This document shows, piece by piece, positions 16,658-25,000 of a stretch of 64,000 nucleotides of DNA (positions within the stretch are counted from its first letter, which is position 1; every line of letters begins with the position of its first letter). The DNA comes from Frigoribacterium sp. ACAM 257. GTDB taxonomy: Bacteria > Actinomycetota > Actinomycetes > Actinomycetales > Microbacteriaceae. The notes beneath the pieces are model-generated. The model made no database searches and was not told the origin of the DNA. It saw only the letters and a program-made list of their open reading frames with translations. The position numbers and the translations under genes are program-made. The stretch covers positions 248,001-312,000 of the forward strand of contig NZ_VOLO01000002.1 of NCBI RefSeq assembly GCF_007954365.1, given 5' to 3'.

Positions 16658-17455
16658 ATGAAGCGCACCGCCTCCGCCCGACTCGAGTTCGACGTCGCCG
16701 GCCCCGCCGAGTTCGTCCTGTCGATCGCCGCCTCGGCCCTGTACGAGCAGCGAGCCGAGGAGGCGCTGGTCGTCACCCAGCACGGGGCGCCCGTCCCGGT
16801 CCGCGAGCTCGTCGACCAGCACGGCACCCGCCTGCACGTGTGCGACGTCGGCGCCGGGAGGGTGCTCGTCGACTACCGCGTCGTCGTCGACGGGCAGCTA
16901 GGCACGCCGCCGGTCGACGAGCTCGACCTCGTGCGGTCCCGTCGCCCCAGCCGCTACTGCGAGTCGGACACCCTGGCCCCGACGGCGCGGGCCGAGTTCT
17001 CCGGCCTCACGGGCCGCGACCTGCTCGCTGCCGTCAGCTCGTGGGTGGGGTCGCACCTCGCCTACGTCCCCGGAGCGAGCGCGCCCACCGACGGCGCCGT
17101 GCAGACGCTGCTCGACCGGCAGGGCGTCTGTCGCGACTACGCGCACCTCGTCATCGCGCTGCTGCGGGCGCTCGACGTGCCTGCCCGGCTGGTGTCGGTC
17201 TACGCTCCGGGGCTGTCGCCGATGGACTTCCACGCCGTGGCCGAGGCCTTCGTCGACGACGAGTGGCACGTCGTCGACGCCACCGCTCTCGCGCCGCGGA
17301 GCACCCTCCTGCGCATCGCGACCGGACGGGACGCGAGCGACACCGCGTTCCTCACCAGCCACGGAGCGGCCGTCACGGTCGCGTCGATGCAGGTCGGCGC
17401 CGTCGCCGACGAGCTGCCCCGCGACGACGTGACCGCCTTCGTCAGCCTCGGCTGA
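16658..17455 (+). CDS. Transglutaminase-like cysteine protease family protein
   Basis: A 265-residue cytosolic protein. It has a beta-rich N-terminal domain typical of bacterial transglutaminase-like proteins and a transglutaminase core with the Cys-His-Asp triad: GVCRDYAHL (Cys near 158), DFHAVAEAF (His near 191) and WHVVDATAL (Asp near 207). It has no signal peptide, which fits the bacterial branch that acts as peptidase or amidase rather than cross-linker. The last codons and stop lie in the first unit of a 25-base tandem repeat. Confidence 0.85.
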   Translation: MKRTASARLEFDVAGPAEFVLSIAASALYEQRAEEALVVTQHGAPVPVRELVDQHGTRLHVCDVGAGRVLVDYRVVVDGQLGTPPVDELDLVRSRRPSRYCESDTLAPTARAEFSGLTGRDLLAAVSSWVGSHLAYVPGASAPTDGAVQTLLDRQGVCRDYAHLVIALLRALDVPARLVSVYAPGLSPMDFHAVAEAFVDDEWHVVDATALAPRSTLLRIATGRDASDTAFLTSHGAAVTVASMQVGAVADELPRDDVTAFVSLG

Positions 17456-17508
17456 GCGTCAGGCCAGGAGCCTCGGCTGAGCGTCAGGCCAGGAGCCTCG
17501 GCTGAGCG
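17446..17508. repeat. 25-bp tandem repeat over a stop codon
   Basis: CCTCGGCTGAGCGTCAGG-CCAGGAG occurs at 17446-17470 and 17471-17495, with a 13-base partial third copy. The TGA of the transglutaminase gene lies in unit 1, so the duplication leaves the protein intact. Confidence 0.9.
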
Positions 17509-17521
17509 ACCGACGTCCGCC

Positions 17522-17589
17522 CTCGGTGCCTCGTTCCGGACAAGATGTCGCGGCGTGCCGGGGCATCCTGTCCGGAACGAGGCACCGAG
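17522..17589. repeat. Hairpin repeat family 3, copy 1
   Basis: The 26-base arms 17522-17547 and 17564-17589 differ at one position. They contain CGTTCCGGACAAGATG, which recurs with one change in the hairpin at 46462. It lies between the convergent transglutaminase and zwf genes. Confidence 0.85.
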
Positions 17590-17620
17590 ACGTGCCGGGC
17601 TGAGCGTCGGGCCAGGGGAC

Positions 17621-19072
17621 TCAGTCGTCCTCGACCGCGGGCCACGACGACGGCCCCGCCGTGCCTGCCGGGTACTCGTCGATCGGCACGTCGCCCGCGC
17701 GCCACGCGTCGAGCACGGGGGCGACGATGCGCCACCCCTCGACCGCCGAGTCGCCGCGCACCGACAGGGTGGGGTCGCCGTCGAGGATCCCGGCGAGGAC
17801 CTCGCCGTAGGCCGTGAGGTCGCCGAGGCCGAACTCGGCGTGCAGGGTCGCCCGCGACAGGTCGTACGAGTCGCCGGGTCCGTTGACGTTGAGCTCGAGC
17901 GACATCTCGTCGGGGGCGATCGCGATGCGGAGGCGGTCGGGGGTGCCGCCGCCGACGAACTCGCGCGGGACGTGCGTCGGAGGGCGGAAGGTGATGACGA
18001 TCTCGCGCCTCCTCGAGGCCAGCGCCTTGCCCGAGCGCAGCCGGATCGGCACGCCGGCCCAGCGCCAGTTCTGCACCTCGACGACCATCTCGGCGAGCGT
18101 CTCCGTCTCGATCGACGCGTCCACCCCCTCCTCGGCGGTGTAGGCGGGCAGGTCGCGGCCCTCGATCGTGCCGGCGGCGTAGCGGGCGCGGCGGCTGTTC
18201 GCGACGGGGTCCCCGTCGAGGAGGCGCGTGGCGCGCAGCACGAGCTGCTTCTCGTCGCGCAGGTCGACGGCAGTGAGCGTCGAGGGGGCGTTCATCGTGA
18301 GCACGGCCATCACCTGCAGCAGGTGGCTCTGGATCATGTCGACGAGGGCGCCGGCGTGGTCGTAGTAGCGGGCCCGGCCCTCGAGGCCGAGCGTCTCGTC
18401 GTAGACGATGTCGATGCTCTCGACGTGCTGGTTGTTGAGCATCGGCTCGATCAGGCGGTTCGCGAAGCGCAGGCCGAGCAGGTTGAGCACGGTCGCGCGC
18501 CCGAGGAAGTGGTCGACGCGGTGCACGCGCTCCTCGGGGACGAGCTGCAGGACGAGCTTGTTGAGGTGCTCGGCCGACGCCACGTCGGTGCCGAACGGCT
18601 TCTCCAGGGCGAGCGAGGTGCCCTCGGGCAGCTGCACCTGCTTCAGTGCCTCGCAGGCCTTCTCGGTGATCGCGGGCGGCAGCGCGAAGTAGATCGCGGG
18701 AGGCGCCTCGCACGCGTCGAGCAGCGTGGTGAGGGCGTCCGCCGACGTCACGTCCGCGGTGATGTAGCGGGTCGAGGCGAGCAGGGCGTCGACCGCGGGC
18801 CCGGCGGCCTCGACGCTCGCGAACGAGTCCACGACCCGCTGGTGCCACTGTTCGTCCGAGTACTCCTCGACGCCGGCGCCGATCAGCTGCACGCGTCGCA
18901 CCGGCTCGTGGGCGAGCAGCCCGCCGAGGCCGGGCATGAGGAGGCGGGCGGCCAGGTCGCCGGACGCGCCCAGGATCAGGAGCGTCACCGGCTCGCTGCT
19001 CGGCCCTCCCTCGTCGCCGATGGTCGCCTCCGTCGCGGGGTCGCTGGCCGTCTGTCGCGTCGCGGTCGTCAT
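17621..19072 (-). CDS. zwf: Glucose-6-phosphate 1-dehydrogenase
   Basis: Oxidises glucose-6-phosphate to 6-phosphogluconolactone with NADP, the entry of the oxidative pentose phosphate path. The 483 residues have the Rossmann motif ILGASGDLAARLL near 33, the EKPFG motif near 162 and the active-site segment RVDHFLGR near 200. The common form of the last is R-x-DHYLGK, so Tyr and Lys are replaced by Phe and Arg. It is stand-alone, without tal or opcA, suggesting a second isoform. Together with hxlBA it could complete a dissimilatory formaldehyde oxidation cycle; that is inference. Confidence 0.9.
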   Translation of the reverse strand: MTTATRQTASDPATEATIGDEGGPSSEPVTLLILGASGDLAARLLMPGLGGLLAHEPVRRVQLIGAGVEEYSDEQWHQRVVDSFASVEAAGPAVDALLASTRYITADVTSADALTTLLDACEAPPAIYFALPPAITEKACEALKQVQLPEGTSLALEKPFGTDVASAEHLNKLVLQLVPEERVHRVDHFLGRATVLNLLGLRFANRLIEPMLNNQHVESIDIVYDETLGLEGRARYYDHAGALVDMIQSHLLQVMAVLTMNAPSTLTAVDLRDEKQLVLRATRLLDGDPVANSRRARYAAGTIEGRDLPAYTAEEGVDASIETETLAEMVVEVQNWRWAGVPIRLRSGKALASRRREIVITFRPPTHVPREFVGGGTPDRLRIAIAPDEMSLELNVNGPGDSYDLSRATLHAEFGLGDLTAYGEVLAGILDGDPTLSVRGDSAVEGWRIVAPVLDAWRAGDVPIDEYPAGTAGPSSWPAVEDD

Positions 19073-19099
19073 GGGACCGACGCTAGACCGGAGACGGCC

Positions 19100-19852
19100 T
19101 CAGCAGTCCAGCTCGGGCAGACTGGCGCGCTCGTCCCACTGGCTGAACGAGAAGACCGCGCGCCCCGCCGTGTCGGCCGCCGTGAACGACACGGGCCGCG
19201 GCTCGCCCTCGGCGGAGACGACGAGGGTGCCCACGACCGAGGTGTCGTCCCCGACGACGAGCTCGACCGTGTCGGGCTCGCCCGGGCCTCCCTCGACGAC
19301 GGCGCCCGTCGAGACGGTGACCGCGGCGTCGCCGCTCCGCAGCAGGGTCGAGAGCAGGGTGGGCGGCGAGAGCAGGGGGGCGAACCGGGTCACGGCGTCG
19401 TCGGCGGCGGACACGCAGGAGGCGCCGTCCGTCGTGATCTCGGCGTCGGCACCCGAGGTGCGGACGTAGGTCGTCTGCACGCCCGAGTCGTCCTCGACCT
19501 CGACCCGTGCGGAGTAGTCGGAGGCGGTCCCGACGAAGGACACGCCGAGGACGCGGCCCTCCGGCTGCACGTCCGACCCCTGCGGTGCCGGGAGGAGCTC
19601 GGTGAAGGTGCCGGCCATCGTGACGGACGTGGCGGTGCGGACCGAGCGCAGCACGGAGTCGAGCGCCGTCGGGCCGTCGAGGTACTCGAGGCCGTTCCGG
19701 TCGGGGTCGGCCAGCTCGACGTCGGGGAGGGCGATGCCGGTGGGCGTCGGCACGGCGAGCGGCTCCGACGCGCAGCCCGCGAGCAGCGCCGCGGCGAGCG
19801 GGAGGGCCGCGACCGCGAGCAGGCGTCGCCGCGAGCAGCCGTCAGCCGGCAT
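19100..19852 (-). CDS. LppX/LprG-like lipoprotein
   Basis: A 250-residue secreted lipoprotein. A twin-Arg-like basic start (SRRRLLAVAALPLAAALLAGC) ends in a lipobox with Cys near residue 27. The mature part has the beta-strand pattern of LppX/LprG-type lipid-binding proteins (TALDSVLRSVRTATSVTMAGTF ... ARVEVEDDSGVQTTYVRTSG). It overlaps the upstream membrane protein gene by 11 bases and so is co-translated. It lies at the left edge of the type VII secretion locus; a direct role there is unproven. Confidence 0.7.
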   Translation of the reverse strand: MPADGCSRRRLLAVAALPLAAALLAGCASEPLAVPTPTGIALPDVELADPDRNGLEYLDGPTALDSVLRSVRTATSVTMAGTFTELLPAPQGSDVQPEGRVLGVSFVGTASDYSARVEVEDDSGVQTTYVRTSGADAEITTDGASCVSAADDAVTRFAPLLSPPTLLSTLLRSGDAAVTVSTGAVVEGGPGEPDTVELVVGDDTSVVGTLVVSAEGEPRPVSFTAADTAGRAVFSFSQWDERASLPELDC

Positions 19853-20693
19853 CGGCGTCGGCCACGCAGACGCTCTGGGCCGACTGGTCGCCCAGGTCGG
19901 CCGGCTCGAGCGAGACGGGGTCGCCCGCGGTCGCCTCGGCGGCGCGCACCACGAAGCAGGAGTCGTCGGTGACCAGGCCGCCGACCCGGGGGATCCACGC
20001 CTCGGTGCCGCGCACCAGCTGCGTGAGGTCGGTCGCCGCGCCGTCGGAGGCGACGGCGTAGAGGTCGTAGGGAACGTCGGGGCCGTCCCAGGTGAGGCGC
20101 ACGTTGCCCTCGCCGACGGCGACGGTCAGCGCGGTGACCTGCGGCGGGCCGGCCGAGGTGAGCGACAGGATCATCAGCGTCGCCCCGACCCCGACCGCGA
20201 GCACGGCGAGCACGCCCGACACGATGAACGCGGGGTGGCGCCAGAGCGGCCGCTTCTTCTCCTCGCGGTGCTCGAGCTCGGGCAGCACGCCGATCTCGCT
20301 GCCGAGCGGCCTCTTCGGGGCGGCCTCGACCGCCTCGCCGCCCTCGCCGAGCCGCGGTGCTCCCGGCTCCCAGCCGAGCCGGGACGCCGTGAGCGCGCCG
20401 GGCGCCGTCGTCCAGGACGGGGCGAGCGGCCGCGAGGAGGCGGGAGCCGGGGGGAGCGAGGAGGTCGGGGCCGGCTGCTTCGAGGAGGCGGGAGCCGGGG
20501 GGAGCGAGGAGGTGGGGGCCGGGGGCGGCGAGGATGCCGGAACGACCTCGGACACGACCACCGGGACCTCAGCAGCACGCCGGGCCCGGCGCCCTCGCGT
20601 CACGGTCAGCTCGAGGTCGTCGTCGGCCTCGGTCGGTCGCACGCCCTCGGACTCGTCCTCGGAGCCGCCCCCACGGTGCTGTCCGTCGCTCAT
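19842..20693 (-). CDS. Membrane protein with extracytoplasmic fibronectin-like domain
   Basis: A 283-residue bitopic protein. The long cytosolic part (1-155) is acidic and then carries Pro/Ser repeats (PTSSLPPAPASS units at about 55-95). One TM lies at about 158-180 (FIVSGVLAVLAVGVGATLMILSL). The outer domain begins PPQVTALTVAVGEGNVRLTWDGP, typical of an FN3 fold, and has two Cys (DSCFVV, SVCVAD) that may pair. It is divergent from the secretion operon 81 bases away and may be controlled with it. Confidence 0.7.
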   Translation of the reverse strand: MSDGQHRGGGSEDESEGVRPTEADDDLELTVTRGRRARRAAEVPVVVSEVVPASSPPPAPTSSLPPAPASSKQPAPTSSLPPAPASSRPLAPSWTTAPGALTASRLGWEPGAPRLGEGGEAVEAAPKRPLGSEIGVLPELEHREEKKRPLWRHPAFIVSGVLAVLAVGVGATLMILSLTSAGPPQVTALTVAVGEGNVRLTWDGPDVPYDLYAVASDGAATDLTQLVRGTEAWIPRVGGLVTDDSCFVVRAAEATAGDPVSLEPADLGDQSAQSVCVADADAG

Positions 20694-20774
20694 GGTCCCC
20701 CTGGGCCGTCACCGCCCGGTCTGTCGACGGTGGCCCTTAGTATATGGATCACTCGACGAGAGGGGAGCCGGGGA
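20694..20774. promoter_or_regulatory. Divergent promoter region of the secretion locus
   Basis: This short region separates two divergent operons and contains the AT-rich stretch TTAGTATATGGATC (20737-20750), rare in this genome and a good -10 candidate. No matching -35 was found. Confidence 0.5.
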
Positions 20775-22073
20775 GTGGGACGTTCTCTGCGTGCCGCCGT
20801 GCTCGCCGTGGTCGTCGTGACCGCCGCCTCCTCGGCGCTGCTCACCGGCGTGGCCGGGCCCGCACTCGCGGCCGGGCCCGGGGCGACCACCGCACCCGAC
20901 TCCGCCGGCGCCGCCGCAGCCGCCGACTCCGCCGAGACCGAGGCACCCGCCGACCCGGGCCTCGTGAGCATCCCCTTCGGCGACGAGGCCGAGGTGCCGA
21001 TGGCCGACGGCTGGTCCGTCGCCGACTGCGACGCCGTCGTCCCGCCGGAGGGCGTCCGGCTCGACTGCGAGCCGACCCGGCTGACCCTCTCCGCCGACGA
21101 GTACGACCCCGACGCCGGCACCGTCGTGATGCCGGTCGAGCTGCGCAGCGGCCCCACCCGGGTGACCGTCTCGTACCGCGTCGAGCAGGCGCCGCCGACC
21201 CCGCCGGCCGCGCCGGAGCTCGTCTACGACCACCCGTTCGACTCCGGTGCGGTCGCGCTCGTCCCGCTCTCCGACCTCCTCGTCCGCTGCGACGGCTGCG
21301 AGGGCGTCGGGGCGCGTCTGCAGGTGCGCGGCGTCTCGCCCGACGGCGCGGCCGTGGCCAGGGCGACCCCGTCGCACCTGGCCGTGCAGTCGGCGCCCGG
21401 GTTCGTCGGCGACGCCGTCGTGTCGTACCGGCTGCGGGACGCCCACGGCCAGTGGTCCGAGACGACCACCCTCACGGTGGCCTTCACCGCTCCTCCCGCG
21501 GGCGCGACCGGCGCGGCGCCCCTGCAGGCGCTCGCCGTGACGGTGCCGCTCGCCGAGCGCGGCGACACGGTCGTCGACCTCGGCGCCCTCGTCCTCGACG
21601 GCGCGACGAGCGGCGGCGGCGCGGCGGACGCGGCGGACGCCGCCGACGCCCCGCGCCTGCTCGGCTGCGGCGTCCCCGCCGCCGGCACCGTGCGCTGCTC
21701 CGGCGACGAGGCCGTCTACACGCCGCCCGCCGATGCTGACGACGACCCGGCGCCCGACGTCGACCAGTTCGCGTTCCACGTCGCGACGCCCGACGGACGC
21801 CAGGCCACGGGCAGCGTGACCGTGGTGCGCGCCGAGTCGGACGCGGCCGAGGCGCTGCCGGCCGGCCCGTCCCGCGTCGCGCCGGTGCCCCGCACCGGCG
21901 AGGGCGACGACGGCGGCGACCGCGACGACGGCGGCGACCGTGGTGCCGCCGCAGCCGTCCGCACCCTCGTGCCCGCCCTGCCCGCCGACGACGGTGACGA
22001 CGGCGCCCCCGACGCGCCCGTCCTGCTCGCGCCCCTCGTCTCGATCCTCGACCGCCTCGGAGGCACCCCGTGA
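20775..22073 (+). CDS. Secreted/membrane-anchored protein of the type VII locus
   Basis: A 432-residue protein with an N-terminal signal segment (RSLRAAVLAVVVVTAASSALLTGVAGPALA) and Ala/Asp-rich beta-sandwich-like modules. The pair RCDGCEG near 172-175 and later Cys (LLGCG, VRCSG) could form disulfides. The GTG at 20775 follows GAGGGGAGCC. It overlaps the ATPase gene by 4 bases (GTGA), so it is the first gene of the secretion operon. No family was recognised; by position it may be a surface component that helps export. There is no clear C-terminal TM. Confidence 0.7.
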   Translation: MGRSLRAAVLAVVVVTAASSALLTGVAGPALAAGPGATTAPDSAGAAAAADSAETEAPADPGLVSIPFGDEAEVPMADGWSVADCDAVVPPEGVRLDCEPTRLTLSADEYDPDAGTVVMPVELRSGPTRVTVSYRVEQAPPTPPAAPELVYDHPFDSGAVALVPLSDLLVRCDGCEGVGARLQVRGVSPDGAAVARATPSHLAVQSAPGFVGDAVVSYRLRDAHGQWSETTTLTVAFTAPPAGATGAAPLQALAVTVPLAERGDTVVDLGALVLDGATSGGGAADAADAADAPRLLGCGVPAAGTVRCSGDEAVYTPPADADDDPAPDVDQFAFHVATPDGRQATGSVTVVRAESDAAEALPAGPSRVAPVPRTGEGDDGGDRDDGGDRGAAAAVRTLVPALPADDGDDGAPDAPVLLAPLVSILDRLGGTP

Positions 22074-25000
22074 CCCTGCGACTCAGCCTGCGAGACACCG
22101 ACGCCGCCACCGGGGCACCGGCAGGGCCCGCGCGCTCGGTCCTGCTCGACGTCACGGACGACACCTCCGTCGCCGAGCTGGCCGAGAGCCTCGGGGTGGA
22201 CCCGGCCCTCGTGGCCCCGACGGTGCACCCCGACACCGCGCTCGTCGACGCGCCCGTGCTGAACGGGCAGGCCCTGCCCCCGCAGGAGGCGCCCGCCCTG
22301 CACCCGGGACAGCCCCGCCTCGAGGTGGTCGGCGGCCCCTTCGCCGGCGAGGTCGTCCCCCTGGCCGCGGGCACCCCGCTCCGCATCGGCAGCGGCGCCG
22401 GCGTCGAGCTCCGCATCGCCGACCCGTGGCTCGCCGAGCACCACGTCACGCTCACGCTCGACGCCGCCGACGACGCGGGCGGCGGAGCGGCGGGCGGCGC
22501 TCGCCGCGGCCCGCTGGCGGCCCGTCTCTCGGTCGTCGAGGGCACCGCGGGCATCGCGGTGAACGGCGAGCCGCTCACGGGCGACGGGCGGATCGTCCCC
22601 GCCGACGTCGTGCAGCTGGGCAGCTCGGTCGTGCGCATCGGCCTCGCCCCGTGGAGCGACGCCGACACCGCGCCCGACGAGGTCGGCATGAGGGGCTTCA
22701 ACCGCACCTCCCGCATCTCGCCCGCGACGGCGCCGCCGGTGGTCGTGCTGCCGGGCGACCGGCCCGACGACGCCGACAAGACGCCGCTGCCGTGGCTCTC
22801 GGCGGTGATCCCGGTCATCCTGGGCGTGACGATGGCGATCGTCTTCAACCGGCCGGTGATGCTGATGATGGCCGCCGCCTCGCCCGTGATGGTGATCGGC
22901 ACCTTCCTCACCTCGCGCTCGCGCGCGAAGAAGAAGGGAGTGCGCACCTTCGACGAGTGGCAGCAGGACATCGTCGACAGCCGCGGTCGCATCGCGCGGC
23001 TCGTCCGCGAGCAGCGACTCGAGAGCTGGTACGCCCACCCCGACCCGGTGGTCGTGCGCGACGTCGCGACCCTGCCGCTCTCGCGCCTCTGGGAGCGCCG
23101 CAAGCGCGACGCCGACGCCGTGCACGTGCGTGTCGGCGTCACCGAGGTGCCGCTCGACGTGAGGTTCGAAGGAGGCGGCGGCCGCGACCGCGCGACCCCT
23201 CGCCACGTCGGGGTGGCCCCGTCGCCCGTCGCGGTCGACCTCTCGGCGGGCGTCGTCGGCCTGGCCGGCGCCCCCGACGCGACCCGCAGCGCCGTGCGCG
23301 CGATGCTCGCCTCGTTCGCGACGCTCCGCTCGCCGCGCGACGCGCAGGTCGTCGTGCTCTGCGACGACGACGACGCCGCCCTCTGGGAGTGGGTGCAGTG
23401 GCTGCCCCACGCCCAGGCGGGGCCGTCGGTCGTGGCCCTCGTCGGCAACACCGACGACACCCGGCGGGACCGGCTGCGCGAGCTGAGCGCGCTGACGACC
23501 GCGCGCCTCCGTGCCTCCACCGAGCGCGGCTCGGCCGCCTTCGACTCGACCGTCGTCGTCGTGGTCGACGGCGCCCGACGGTTCCGCATGCTGCCCGGCA
23601 TGGTCTCGCTGCTCGAGTCGGGCGGGCAGGCCGACGTCCACGTCATCGCGATCGACACCGACCGCACTCGCCTGCCCGAGGAGTCGCGCACGGTCGTCGT
23701 CGTCGACGGCGAGGACCACTCGCTGGCGCGCCTCGAGTCCGACGCCGCCTACTACCCCGACGTGCTGCTCGACGGGCTCTCGCTGCCCGCGGCCGAGCAG
23801 ATCGCCCGCAGCCTCTGCTCGATCAAGCACGTCAGCGGCGTGGGCGACGAGGGCATGCTGCCGACGTCCGTGCGGTACACCGAGCTGCTCGGCGTCGACC
23901 TCGACGACCCGCAGGCGATCGTCGAGCGCTGGCAGCTGTCGCCGCGGCGCACCGCGGTCGTGGTCGGCGCGGGCCCCGACTCGCAGTTCGCCGTCGACAT
24001 CGCGGCCGACGGGCCGCACGCGCTCGTGGCCGGGACGACCGGCTCGGGCAAGTCGGAGTTCCTGCAGACCTGGGTGGTCTCGCTGGCCCTCGCGAACCGG
24101 CCCGACGCCCTCAACTTCGTCCTCGTCGACTACAAGGGCGCCTCCGCCTTCGAGGACTGCTCGCGCCTGCCGCACACCGTCGGCATGGTCACCAACCTCG
24201 ACGCCCGCGAGACCGAGCGCGCCCTGCAGTCGCTCGACGCCGAGCTCAAGCGCCGCGAGACCGTGCTCCGCCGGCCCGAGCTGGGCGTCAAGGACGTCGA
24301 CGCGGCCTGGTCGAAAGACGCGGCGGCGGCGGCGCGTCTCGGCCTGGCCCGGCTGATGATCGTCATCGACGAGTTCGCCGAGCTCAAGACCGAGCACCCC
24401 GACTTCATCAACGGGCTCGTGCGGATCGCGCGCGTCGGCCGGTCGCTCGGCGTGCACCTCGTGCTCGCGACGCAGCGTCCGAGCGGCGTCATCACCCCTG
24501 AGATGCAGTCGAACATCAACCTCCGCGTCGCGTTGCGCGTCACCGACCGCGCCGACTCGACCGACGTGCTCGGCTCGCCCGAGGCGTCGCTGATCGGGGT
24601 CTCGACGCCCGGCCGCGGCTTCGTGCGCGCAGGCGTCGGGGTCGCCCCGGCCGCGTTCCAGACGGCCCGCGTCGCCGGGGTGCGCCCCGGCGCGCACCGG
24701 ACGCGCAAGGTGCTGCCCGCCGTCGCCGAGCTCGACTGGCGGGCCGTCGGCTACCAGCCGCGGTTCCCCTCGCAGGGCGCGGCGTCGGCGGGCGTCGACC
24801 AGGACGACACCGACCTGCGCGCCCTCGTCGACCTCGTCACCGAGGCGACGCGCCTGCTCGGCGTGCCCGCCAACCCGTCGCCCTGGCTGCTGCCGCTGCC
24901 GACGATGCTCCCGCTGGAGGCGGTGGTCTCGTCCGCCGCGGACGCCCCTGCCCCCGACGGCACCGGCACCGCCGCGCACCCGCACGAGCTCGTCATCGGC

